The translations under genes and the position numbers were made by a program. The notes below the pieces were generated by a model that did not search any database, was not told the origin of the DNA, and saw only the letters and a program-made list of their open reading frames with translations. A stretch of DNA of 63,339 bases from a virus. Positions 48,123 through 56,994 of the stretch are shown in pieces. The stretch covers positions 1 through 63,339 of the IMG/VR virus record IMGVR_UViG_3300028025_002225; one strand, 5' to 3'. Every line of letters begins with the position of its first letter. The stretch's first letter is position 1.

Positions 48123-50375
48123 ATGGCAGACAATACAAATACTCCTATCAGAATTACTGACAGGTATAAAGAGCCAGTAGGTGATAATGAACTATTAGCT
48201 ATGATTGAACAGGGTGTAATGAACTCTGTTGGTGACTTCTTAAATAGTTCTGACTTAGCTCGTGAAAGACAGAAGGCTACCTACGAATATGGTATGATGC
48301 CTCAGTACCATTTGACTCCTCAAGGGGTGTCACAGATTGTTTCTTCAGATACTGTAGAGGCAGTTGAGGGTTATACAGCTATTATTGCTGAATTAATGTT
48401 TAACAACAATAAACTAGCTCGTTTTCTACCTGCTGGACCCACTCCCACAGACTATCACCATGCAAAAGTAGCTTCTGACCTCACTAATTATGCTATTTTT
48501 AAGCAGAATCCTGGTTGGGAAATCTTAAATACATGGGTTAAATCTGCTCTTTTGTGGAAGAATAGTATTGTTCGGTGGGAGTTTATTGAGGATTTTGACT
48601 ATTCTTTTGAAGAATATGAGTCAATCTCTCAAGAAAATCTAGATTTAGTTTTATCTGACTCTGATGTAGAAATTATAGGTAACTTAAACTATGATCAAGA
48701 GTTAGGTATGAATCCTGATGGTAACTCAGAGTACCAAATGATTTATAAAGATGTTCGTTTAAAACGTAAAACAAATAAGACACGAGTTCTTATTAAGAAC
48801 GTACATCCAGAATGTTTTAGGATTACACGAGATGCACATTCATTAGATGATGCTGCTTTCGTAGGTATCCAAATTGACATGACCCGATCAGAGGTCAGAA
48901 AGTTTTTCCCTGATATAGCAGAGAACATTGATTGGGACGCGATTGGTGATGGGTCATATGATTGGGCCACCAAGTACACCGAAGAGCAAGCTGCTCGTAA
49001 GCGTTTAGTCGGTGAAGAGTACTGGCTAGGGGGAAATTCAAGGGAGCTATTCCCTTCTGAAGCTAACAGACAGCTAACTGTTATCGAGTGTTGGTTAAGA
49101 GTAGACAGAGATGGTGATGGTATTGCTGAATTAAAGCATTTCATTATTGCTGGATCAACAATTCTTCTTGAAGAAGATTGTGATATGATTCCATTAGCAA
49201 CTCTTTGTCCTTTTGAAGTACCTCACGAATTCTTTGGTATGAGTGTTGCAGATATGGTTCGTCCAGCTACACTTGCTACTACTGCTATTATGCGTGGATT
49301 CGTAGAGAATGTATACTTAACTAACTATGCACCTAAATTAGCTGATCCTAATGTAGTAGACTTTAGTGCTCTTCAGAATATGAAGCCTAAACAGATTATT
49401 GCTACTAATGGAAACCCACAGACTGCTGTGTCCTCTATGACTCCTGACGCTATTAGTGCAGGAACTGTACCTATCCTTGAGATGTTACAGGTTCATAAAG
49501 AACAAGCTACTGGTATGGGTAAAGCTGCTCAAGGTTTAAATGATACATTATATGTGTCAGGTAACAGTGAAGAAAAGATGCAGAAAGCTATGTCTGCTGC
49601 CCAAGTACGTATTCAGTTTATGGCACGTAGATTTGCTGAGACTGGTTTTAAACGTCTTTGTGATGGTGTATACCGTACCATGAGAACTAAACTCCGTGGT
49701 AAAGTAATTAAGTACACTGATCAGAATGATATCTTTAAGTCAGTTGACCCATCAACATTACCAAACAATATGCTCATGTATATTGATGCGGATGTAGGTG
49801 AGAATGGCAACAGCAATATTGTTAAGAAGATGACTATGGTTGGTCAGCAGTTACTACCTGCATTAATGCAAGCGGGGGCTGGTGCATCAATTAATCCTGA
49901 AGCAGCTGTACGTATTGCTTGTAAAACTTTAGAAGCATTAGACATGGATCCTTTAGATTTCCTTGTTGACTATACTTCACCTGAGTTTAAACAACAGGCT
50001 ATTCAGTCAAGAGAGAATGAACAAAAGGCTGGTGAAAAGCTTAAACAATTAGAAGAACAAGTTAAGATGTTAGACTTAGCTCAAAGACAAGCTACTATTG
50101 ACTTGACTAATGTACAAGCTCGTAATGCACTTCAAGATAATACAAAACAACTGATGGTTGCTCTAGATAAATCCTATCAAGAGTGGGGTAAGTTGTATAT
50201 TATGGCGGCTAAAGAAGGTGTTACACCTCCACAGCAACCTGATATTACTAAGCTACTAGAGATGGCTAAACAGTTTATTGATACAGATATTAATACTAAT
50301 GCATCTAAGCTGGATAATGGTGCTCAAATACCTCAGGTACAAGGGCCAGCAGCAGAGATGCCACAACAACAGTAA
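48123..50375 (+). CDS. Portal (head-tail connector) protein (750 aa)
   Basis: The start at 48123 (MADNTNTPIRITDRYK) has an AAAGG site; an upstream TTG frame is less likely. The body shows portal features: a mostly helical protein with a long C-terminal coiled coil (KLKQLEEQVKMLDLAQRQ), PHEFFGMSVADMVRPA and GNPQTAVSSM in the stem and wing region. At 750 aa it is longer than T7 gp8 (536), closer to P22-type size. Forms the dodecameric DNA channel. Confidence 0.82.
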   Translation: MADNTNTPIRITDRYKEPVGDNELLAMIEQGVMNSVGDFLNSSDLARERQKATYEYGMMPQYHLTPQGVSQIVSSDTVEAVEGYTAIIAELMFNNNKLARFLPAGPTPTDYHHAKVASDLTNYAIFKQNPGWEILNTWVKSALLWKNSIVRWEFIEDFDYSFEEYESISQENLDLVLSDSDVEIIGNLNYDQELGMNPDGNSEYQMIYKDVRLKRKTNKTRVLIKNVHPECFRITRDAHSLDDAAFVGIQIDMTRSEVRKFFPDIAENIDWDAIGDGSYDWATKYTEEQAARKRLVGEEYWLGGNSRELFPSEANRQLTVIECWLRVDRDGDGIAELKHFIIAGSTILLEEDCDMIPLATLCPFEVPHEFFGMSVADMVRPATLATTAIMRGFVENVYLTNYAPKLADPNVVDFSALQNMKPKQIIATNGNPQTAVSSMTPDAISAGTVPILEMLQVHKEQATGMGKAAQGLNDTLYVSGNSEEKMQKAMSAAQVRIQFMARRFAETGFKRLCDGVYRTMRTKLRGKVIKYTDQNDIFKSVDPSTLPNNMLMYIDADVGENGNSNIVKKMTMVGQQLLPALMQAGAGASINPEAAVRIACKTLEALDMDPLDFLVDYTSPEFKQQAIQSRENEQKAGEKLKQLEEQVKMLDLAQRQATIDLTNVQARNALQDNTKQLMVALDKSYQEWGKLYIMAAKEGVTPPQQPDITKLLEMAKQFIDTDINTNASKLDNGAQIPQVQGPAAEMPQQQ

Positions 50376-50388
50376 ATAAAGAAAGCTT

Positions 50389-50751
50389 ATGGATAAATAC
50401 AAAGGCGGCTTCGAGAAGAGAGTGAAGCCCAAAATGAACCATGAGACAGGCGAATATAAAGTAGAACCTTTCCGAGACTCCCAAGTGGCTCTCGGGAAGG
50501 CTGAGTTTGCCAGTCGTGAGAGGGAACAATTCTTTGGTGATGCATATGGAGAGATTTTATCTGATCTCTTTGTTACATGGTTAAAGACTGAACCCCATTG
50601 TGCTAAGGAACGGGAATACCTATACCATACAGCTATGGCGTTAGGCTCCGTGAAAGAAAAGCTTATTGGTATCGAGCGTTTCGGTGCTAACATGCAATTC
50701 TTAAATAAACAAAAACAGGAATCCCAAGAAGGGGAAAATGAGAATGAGTAA
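50389..50751 (+). CDS. Unknown structural-region protein (120 aa)
   Basis: DKYKGGFEKRVKPKMNHETG ... ASREREQFFGDAYGEILSDL, helical and charged. Lies between portal and scaffold. Function unknown. Confidence 0.6.
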   Translation: MDKYKGGFEKRVKPKMNHETGEYKVEPFRDSQVALGKAEFASREREQFFGDAYGEILSDLFVTWLKTEPHCAKEREYLYHTAMALGSVKEKLIGIERFGANMQFLNKQKQESQEGENENE

Positions 50752-51004
50752 ATATTCAACAGTAAAGCAAGTATTATTACGTTCCAGAGAAGAGATCCTA
50801 CGTGAACTCTCACGAGCTGGAGAGAATGGCGGTACGGGTTTAGCCCAACGCTATGCACCCATCTTAGTAAGTCTTCAAGGTGCTATTGAGGTTATTGATC
50901 GTATTGATGATCAACCCACAGTAACTACTAAAGCGGCTGGCAAAGAATTTGCCGAAAAGATGGCGGCAGCTAAGGCTGCTAAGAAGACTGCTGTTGCAGT
51001 TTAA
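50744..51004 (+). CDS. Unknown small helical protein (86 aa)
   Basis: The start at 50744 has GGGG nine bases upstream; an ATG at 50738 is too close to it. Helical, with an Ala/Lys-rich tail (EKMAAAKAAKKTAVAV). Overlaps the previous gene by 8 bases. Possibly a minor head protein. Confidence 0.58.
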   Translation: MSKYSTVKQVLLRSREEILRELSRAGENGGTGLAQRYAPILVSLQGAIEVIDRIDDQPTVTTKAAGKEFAEKMAAAKAAKKTAVAV

Positions 51005-51027
51005 TTGGACACAAAGGTAAATAATTT

Positions 51028-52167
51028 ATGAATCTACAACATCTCTCTACCAACACTCCTGCCTCCAACGTGAGTAGTCAGGACTTTGATGACGGAAGTT
51101 ATAGTGCAGATTTGGAAGCAAAGGGTCTTGATGACATTCTTCGTAACTCACCAGCAGCAAAACTGCTTGGGTTAAAGGAAGAATCTCTACCAACAGAAGA
51201 CTTAGGCGTCCCAAATCCAGATGAATCATCGGCAGAAGAAGCCCAAGAAGAGAACGATGAGGAGTCTGCAACTGACCTAGATGAAGAGGAAGAATCAACA
51301 GAAGACAAAGAAGAAAGTAAAGATGAGGATGATACGTCTACCCAAAACTCTGAACTACCTTCTGAAGAAGATATTGATTGGGAATATAAAGTACCTGTAA
51401 CCGTTGACGGTAAAACAGAGTACGTTACCCTAGAAGAAATCCGTAAGGGTTATTCTACTGATAAACATCTATCTCAAAAGGGGCGTGAACTAGGCGAACT
51501 GAAGAAACAGGTCGAACTAGAAAGAAATGAAAAGTTACAAGAAATTGTACAATTAGGTACGGTAATTAATGAAGAATTAACTGCTGTTGAAACTAATCTT
51601 GCCAAAGAGTATCACAAAGTTAAGGCTGAAATTGATAAAGCACGAGAAGATGGGGATACCTATACTGCTCGTGAATTAAAAGATCAATTAGAAACAGTGC
51701 AAGAAAAGTATTGGAAGGCACGATCTAATCGTGAAGCCAAGACAACAGCTATCGTAGAACAATTACAGGCTCAACAAGCTGAGTATCAACAACAACAACT
51801 TAAGAACTATGAAGAGAAGATTACGGAATTTATTCCTGACTACTCTGAAAAAGTTGCTACAAGTATTCGTGAGTTTGCCCTTAAAGAAGGCTTACCTGAA
51901 GAGTTGTTGAATCAAGTATATGACCCCGTAGTTGTTAAATTTATTAATGATTATCGTAAATTAAAAACCGCAAAGGAAACTGGCGAAGTGAAACGTAAAG
52001 CAGCACCATCTGTAAAATCGATACCCTCTAAAAAGGGAAATTCGATCTCCCAGAAGGAACAACAAAGTAACACTAACAACCGTTCCCGAGTTCTTTCTGG
52101 TCAAGGATCAAAACAAGACGAATTAGATTTTCTAAAACGTATTTCTTCGGTGAGCAAAAAACTTTGA
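51028..52167 (+). CDS. Capsid assembly scaffold protein (379 aa)
   Basis: A very acidic N-terminus (about residues 50-115), a short conserved part (VPVTVDGKTEYVTLEEIRKG), a long coiled coil (150-260) and a basic C-terminus. This is the usual plan of podovirus scaffolds and it sits between portal-region and capsid genes. It should guide procapsid assembly and be lost at packaging. Confidence 0.82.
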   Translation: MNLQHLSTNTPASNVSSQDFDDGSYSADLEAKGLDDILRNSPAAKLLGLKEESLPTEDLGVPNPDESSAEEAQEENDEESATDLDEEEESTEDKEESKDEDDTSTQNSELPSEEDIDWEYKVPVTVDGKTEYVTLEEIRKGYSTDKHLSQKGRELGELKKQVELERNEKLQEIVQLGTVINEELTAVETNLAKEYHKVKAEIDKAREDGDTYTARELKDQLETVQEKYWKARSNREAKTTAIVEQLQAQQAEYQQQQLKNYEEKITEFIPDYSEKVATSIREFALKEGLPEELLNQVYDPVVVKFINDYRKLKTAKETGEVKRKAAPSVKSIPSKKGNSISQKEQQSNTNNRSRVLSGQGSKQDELDFLKRISSVSKKL

Positions 52168-52199
52168 TTTAAATTTCTCACTATTAAGGAAAAAACAAA

Positions 52200-53315
52200 A
52201 TGGCAATTCAAACTTTCGCTACTGGCGGCCCTAAGGCTGCTGCACGTAGCTCTGCCGCTACAGGTAACGCAGTTAACGCTGGTGAACGCGAAGACCTAGC
52301 AAACTTTATCTCTATGATTTCTAGAGATGAAACCCCTTTCATGTCATCTATTGGTAAGACTAAAGCTACTGCTGTGTTCCATGAATGGCAAACTGACGAG
52401 TTAGCTGCACCTGCATCTACTCCTGTTGCTGAAGGTATCTCTTATGCTACCCAAGCTGCTGCTCAAGCTACTGAGCCTTACCGTACTCGTTTAGGTAATT
52501 ACACACAGATCAACAGCAAGTCTGTTACTGTTACTGGTACTAAACGTGCTGTTGACCAAGCTGGTGTTGCTGACGAATACGCATATCAACTTAAAAAGCG
52601 TGGTACCGAACTACGTCGTGACGTTGAGTTCGACTTAGTTAACAGCTGGAATAGCTCTAACGGTTCTGGTACTCGTACCTTTGGTGGCTACCAAGCATGG
52701 GTTAACTACACTGCTGCTACCACTACTCCTGCCACTGCTCTAAACATTTTAACGACTGGTTCTGAGTACACTGCTCCTACCAATCCAGGCGGTGGTATTG
52801 CTGGTACTTTCACTACTGTTACTTCTGCTGATAAAAACAGCTTAGCACTATCACACATTGATACTGTTATGCAAGCTATCTACGAAAACGGTGGTAAAGC
52901 TACTAAGCTAATGTTGTCTCCTGCTAACCGCCGTGTATTCTCTGCTAAGGCACAGTCTGCTGGCTCTAGCTCAAGCAATGCTGGTGATGGTAACGTTCGC
53001 CGTAACATCGACCAAGATGGTAAACTACGTCAATCAGTAGAAATCTACATGTCTGACTTCGGTGACATCATGGTTGTTCCTAACTACGTAATGGGTATTT
53101 CTAATACCACCGTATCTGGCTTAGATAACACTGCTAACTTCAGTGCATTCTTATATGACCCAATGTGGTTCAGCTACGCTTCTTTACGTCCTCTACAAGA
53201 AGTTGACTTAGGTCAGCTCGGTGACTCTATCATCGGTCAGATCGTTGAAGAAGGTACATTAGAGTGCCGTAATCCTAAGGGTTGCGGTCTAATCTTCGGT
53301 TTATCTGGCGCTTAA
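52200..53315 (+). CDS. Major capsid protein, SU10/DUF5309-like (371 aa)
   Basis: SMISRDETPFMSSIGKTKA, EWQTDEL near the N-terminus, then YRTRLGNYTQI and KRAVDQAG..., the pattern of SU10-type (DUF5309) HK97-fold capsid proteins, rather than T7 gp10. It builds the head lattice. Codon use (many GCT, GGT, CGT, AAC and TAC) looks more expression-optimised than its neighbours. A strong terminator follows. Confidence 0.85.
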   Translation: MAIQTFATGGPKAAARSSAATGNAVNAGEREDLANFISMISRDETPFMSSIGKTKATAVFHEWQTDELAAPASTPVAEGISYATQAAAQATEPYRTRLGNYTQINSKSVTVTGTKRAVDQAGVADEYAYQLKKRGTELRRDVEFDLVNSWNSSNGSGTRTFGGYQAWVNYTAATTTPATALNILTTGSEYTAPTNPGGGIAGTFTTVTSADKNSLALSHIDTVMQAIYENGGKATKLMLSPANRRVFSAKAQSAGSSSSNAGDGNVRRNIDQDGKLRQSVEIYMSDFGDIMVVPNYVMGISNTTVSGLDNTANFSAFLYDPMWFSYASLRPLQEVDLGQLGDSIIGQIVEEGTLECRNPKGCGLIFGLSGA

Positions 53316-53333
53316 TCGTCAAGTAACCTAAAT

Positions 53334-53364
53334 AAGGAGGGAGAGAAATCTTCCTCCTTTTTTA
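53334..53364 (+). terminator. Terminator after the capsid gene
   Basis: The stem AAGGAGG/CCTCCTT with an extra AGA/TCT pairing is followed by TTTTTTATT. It lies 18 bases after the capsid stop, as the T7 Tphi terminator does, and would raise capsid mRNA over the tail genes. Confidence 0.85.
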
Positions 53365-53379
53365 TTATAAGGAACACAA

Positions 53380-53667
53380 ATGGAATTTCTAAGAATTACA
53401 GCAACAGACGGTACTCGCCAATATATTCCTGATAATTATGTAGCTAATATTGCAACTACTGCAGATGGTACAGATGCTGGTTCAGCCTATAGAGCACCTA
53501 ATGTAACTCGTGGACGTATTAGTCAAGTTAAATATTATGATGGCGCTAATGGTACAGCTGGCGCATTAGTAGTAACTGCAGTTAGCGCATATGCGTCTGG
53601 CGGTATTCTATATGAGTATGGTTGTTTTACTATTGATGGCGCTTTTTCAGTAGCATTACGTAACTAA
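53380..53667 (+). CDS. Possible head decoration or minor structural protein (95 aa)
   Basis: MEFLRITATDGTRQYIPDNY ... ISQVKYYDGANGTAGALVV; beta-rich and compact, directly after the capsid terminator. Decoration or head-completion role inferred from location only. Confidence 0.55.
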   Translation: MEFLRITATDGTRQYIPDNYVANIATTADGTDAGSAYRAPNVTRGRISQVKYYDGANGTAGALVVTAVSAYASGGILYEYGCFTIDGAFSVALRN

Positions 53668-53679
53668 TCAAGAGGACAC

Positions 53680-54003
53680 ATGGGATTTTTATCACAAGAA
53701 AACAATGCTAAAAGCTTTGTTGTTAAAACAGACGAAAAGAATTTTCAATTAGAACAAGATGTGAACGCATACAAAGAGTATGCTGCACAGCAAAGGGAAC
53801 TAGATTCATTTGCCGCAAATGGTAGAACATACAGATCATTTGCTATTATCCCTGATATTGTTGCTATTGATATGTTAACTAAACATGGATTAGATGTACA
53901 CTCTCCTGAGTTTATGCAGGATCCAGCTAATCTAAGAAAATTAAAACAAGTTATTGAATCAGATTATCCATTACTAAAAACTAGTAATGTGAGAGCTTTA
54001 TAA
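53680..54003 (+). CDS. Unknown structural-region protein (107 aa)
   Basis: Helical and charged, with FVVKTDEKNFQLEQDVNAYK and IPDIVAIDMLTKHGLDVHSP. Between the capsid and adaptor genes. Function unknown. Confidence 0.58.
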   Translation: MGFLSQENNAKSFVVKTDEKNFQLEQDVNAYKEYAAQQRELDSFAANGRTYRSFAIIPDIVAIDMLTKHGLDVHSPEFMQDPANLRKLKQVIESDYPLLKTSNVRAL

Positions 54004-54012
54004 GGAAAATAA

Positions 54013-54927
54013 ATGGCAACACCTAGATTTGACGCTTTAGTCGCTAAAGTAAGAGACTGGAGTAATAAACCTGAGATCAACACTATTCCCGACAGCGTCA
54101 TTCAGGATTGCTTATCATACAGCGCTGATGAATGCTATCGACAACTACGTATTCCACCATTAGAAGCAACAACAATCTACACAGTTGCTGCTGAAGATAA
54201 CTCAGGAGAAAATAGTTTAGGACTACCTTATGGTAATGCCTACACTTCTTTTGATATTCCAGAAGATTTAACACAATTCGTTTATATACGGACATTAGCT
54301 CAAGAAAATCTTGGTACAGCATACTCTACTTTCCCTTCTAATGTAAGTAAAGTATTTAATGAAGTAACTGATACACGTACTTTCTTTGATTTATACAGTG
54401 AAAAATACTCTGTATATAACTGGATGTGGAAAGATGGTAAGATTTATATTCATCCACAATTAGCTGTTGGTGCTGAGGTAGAGATTCATTATTACAGACG
54501 TTTGCCTGCTTTAAATGCTACATACAGTGTTACTCCTATTAACTATTTAATTGGTTTATCAGATGCTGAGCAACCATACCTATCTCTTACAGGTGTTAGC
54601 ACAGATACTCCTTTGTATTTTTCAACAGCATCATCTGTAATGAAATGTTTTGCTACATATGCTGAAGCTGCCGCATACAATCCAACTGTAACTACTAAAT
54701 ATTATATTGGTAAAGAAGTATCTAATTGGTTAAGAGACAATAATGAAAGATTAGTTGTGTGGGGTGGATTATACAACTTAGGTGCATATTTATTTGATGA
54801 GACTATGGAGAAACGTTATGAAAAACGTTTTAATGAAACATTATTCTCACTTAACAAAGAAGAAAAATGGCGTAGAGCTTCAGGCGGTAACGTACAAGTT
54901 AATTTTAATACTAACGGTTTAATTTAA
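54013..54927 (+). CDS. Head-tail adaptor / tail tubular protein A candidate (304 aa)
   Basis: ATPRFDALVAKVRDWSNKPE, then SVIQDCLSYSADECYRQLRIPPLE, matches the N-terminal pattern of podovirus adaptors (gp11/p28 type): helices that dock on the portal followed by a beta domain (VEIHYYRRLPAL). T7 gp11 is 196 aa, so this version is longer. The nozzle partner candidate is at 3767, far away in the map. Confidence 0.7.
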   Translation: MATPRFDALVAKVRDWSNKPEINTIPDSVIQDCLSYSADECYRQLRIPPLEATTIYTVAAEDNSGENSLGLPYGNAYTSFDIPEDLTQFVYIRTLAQENLGTAYSTFPSNVSKVFNEVTDTRTFFDLYSEKYSVYNWMWKDGKIYIHPQLAVGAEVEIHYYRRLPALNATYSVTPINYLIGLSDAEQPYLSLTGVSTDTPLYFSTASSVMKCFATYAEAAAYNPTVTTKYYIGKEVSNWLRDNNERLVVWGGLYNLGAYLFDETMEKRYEKRFNETLFSLNKEEKWRRASGGNVQVNFNTNGLI

Positions 54928-54938
54928 AGGGGAGTTAA

Positions 54939-56645
54939 ATGGGATACCAACAACAACCTGGAATGACTGGTAGTATTTCTGCTGGTGGTGAATACGATAA
55001 TTTAGATAACGTAACATCAGTACAATATACTAATTTGGCCGCAGAAGATGCTGCTGCAGCCGCATTAAGTGCTGAAGAAGCTGCTGCCTCTGCATTAGCT
55101 GCTGCTGGTTCTGCTAGTAGTGCGTCTACCAGTGCAGGTACCGCTACTACTCAAGCGGGTATAGCTACAACACAAGCAGGAATTGCCACTACACAGGCAG
55201 GTATTGCGACTACTCAAGCGGGTAATGCCGCTACTAGTGCAAGTACTGCTACTACACAAGCTGGAATAGCTACTACACAGGCAGGTATAGCAACTACTCA
55301 AGCTGGGATAGCTACTACTCAAGCGGGTATTGCAACTACTCAAGCAAGTAATGCAGCCACATCAGCCGCAGACGCATTAACTTCTCAAACTGCTGCTGCG
55401 GCATCTGCTGCACAAGCATTAGCTGCATTTGATAACTTTGATGACAAATATCTTGGTGAAAAGAATGCTGACCCCACAGTAGATAATGATGGTAATCCCC
55501 TCCAAACAGGTGCATTATACTTTAATACAGTAACTAACACCATGAAGGTGTATTCTGGTACTATCTGGATAGAGGCTTATGCTGATGGAGCATCATTCCT
55601 TGCAAAAGCAAATAATTTATCAGACTTAAATAACGTAGCTACTGCACGTACTAATCTTGGATTAGGTACAGCAGCAACAACTAATAGTACAGATTATGCT
55701 ACTGCTGCCCAAGGTGCTAAAGCAGATACAGCGTTACAAACAATTACTTCTGTTGATGGTAGTGTGACTATTGCTACAACAGGTACTACAAGCGATTTAA
55801 GTGTTGCTGTTGCTGCCGCTTCTACAAACGTTATTGCTCAAGTACGTAATACAACTGGAGCAACATTAACTAAAGGAACTGCAGTATATATCTCAGGTGC
55901 TACAGGTCAATTACCTACAGTATCTAAAGCATTAGCTACATCTGATGCTACTTCAGCTCAAACACTAGGTTTAATAACTGCTGACCTAGCTAATAATTCT
56001 AACGGTTATGTTACTGTTATTGGTTTAATTACTAATATTAACACATCAGCTTATACAGATGGTGAACAATTATATTTAAGTTCTACAACTGCAGGAACAT
56101 TAACAGCTACTAAGCCTTATGCACCTCAACATCTTGTTTATGTAGCTGTTGTTGAACATGCACATGCAACTCAAGGTAAGTTGTTTGTTAAAGTACAAAA
56201 CGGTTACGAAATGGATGAGCTACATGATGTGTCTGCTCAGAACCCTACTAATGGTCAAGTATTAATCTATAATGAAACAACTTCATTATGGGAAAAACAT
56301 ACATTAACTGATGGTACTGGTATTAATATTACTGAGGGTGCTGGTTCTATTACCGTTAATTTAGCATCTAACTATGGTGATACATTAAACCCTTATGATT
56401 CTAAAACAGCTAACTATGTATTAGCAGCACCTAATGGGACAGCTGGAGTACCTACATTCAGGGCTATTAATGCAGCTGATATTCCAACATTAAATCAGAA
56501 TACAACAGGTACTGCTAATAACGTGACAGGTATTGTGGCGTTAGCTAATGGTGGTACAGGCGCAGACAATGTAGCTTCTGCTCAAACAAATCTTCAAGTC
56601 GATCCAGCAGGAACTGCAGTAGCTTTAGCGATTGCTCTTGGTTAA
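54939..56645 (+). CDS. Tail fibre with heptad-repeat shaft (568 aa)
   Basis: The N-terminal 60 residues are Ala-rich helix; residues about 69-145 are almost exact heptads of TTQAGIA, then a beta-rich C-terminal part (NNLSDLNNVATARTNLGLG) typical of trimeric fibre shafts and knobs. The last part has ANGGTGADNVASAQTNL, common in phage fibres. It probably forms a trimeric coiled-coil stalk. First of five or six fibre genes. Confidence 0.75.
   Translation: MGYQQQPGMTGSISAGGEYDNLDNVTSVQYTNLAAEDAAAAALSAEEAAASALAAAGSASSASTSAGTATTQAGIATTQAGIATTQAGIATTQAGNAATSASTATTQAGIATTQAGIATTQAGIATTQAGIATTQASNAATSAADALTSQTAAAASAAQALAAFDNFDDKYLGEKNADPTVDNDGNPLQTGALYFNTVTNTMKVYSGTIWIEAYADGASFLAKANNLSDLNNVATARTNLGLGTAATTNSTDYATAAQGAKADTALQTITSVDGSVTIATTGTTSDLSVAVAAASTNVIAQVRNTTGATLTKGTAVYISGATGQLPTVSKALATSDATSAQTLGLITADLANNSNGYVTVIGLITNINTSAYTDGEQLYLSSTTAGTLTATKPYAPQHLVYVAVVEHAHATQGKLFVKVQNGYEMDELHDVSAQNPTNGQVLIYNETTSLWEKHTLTDGTGINITEGAGSITVNLASNYGDTLNPYDSKTANYVLAAPNGTAGVPTFRAINAADIPTLNQNTTGTANNVTGIVALANGGTGADNVASAQTNLQVDPAGTAVALAIALG
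55140..55374 (+). repeat. 21-bp tandem repeats encoding heptads
   Basis: Eleven or so units coding for TTQAGIA and close variants (TTQAGNA, ATSASTA, TTQASNA). The DNA units differ mainly at third codon positions, so the peptide is under selection while the DNA drifts. This may change in number by slippage and alter shaft length. Confidence 0.85.
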
Positions 56646-56658
56646 TAAAGGAAAATAA

Positions 56659-56985
56659 ATGGCAAATACATTTACATCTTACGGCAATAAATCCGTGGGA
56701 ACATCTGCGGCAACAGTCGCTACTATTGGAGCATCAACGCAGACTACTGTAATTGGAATGTCTTGTGCTAACACAACTACTTCACCTGTTACTGTTGATG
56801 CTTATTTTACACGTTCTGCAGTAGACTATTACTTAATTAAAGGTGCAGTAGTACCTGTAGGTGGTGCATTAGTTATTGTTGGTGGTGATCAAAAAGTAGT
56901 TCTTATTACAGATGATGTACTTAAAGTAGTATCATCTGTTGCATCATCTATTGACGTTGTTACATCAGTATTAAATATTACGTAA
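56659..56985 (+). CDS. Small structural beta protein (108 aa)
   Basis: MANTFTSYGNKSVGTSAATVA ... GMSCANTTTSPVTVDAYFTR, a compact beta protein of a kind seen between fibre genes in marine phages. Probably a tail or fibre accessory; exact role unknown. Confidence 0.6.
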   Translation: MANTFTSYGNKSVGTSAATVATIGASTQTTVIGMSCANTTTSPVTVDAYFTRSAVDYYLIKGAVVPVGGALVIVGGDQKVVLITDDVLKVVSSVASSIDVVTSVLNIT

Positions 56986-56994
56986 GGAGTATAT

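Noticed and set aside
46551-50858. Minus-strand open frames opposite terminase and portal genes
   Set aside because: Shadow frames with skewed composition, no start sites and no fit to operon direction.
55140-55374. Regular 21-bp repeats that look CRISPR-like
   Set aside because: Repeats are contiguous, have no unique spacers and stay in frame in a fibre gene, so they are coding heptads.
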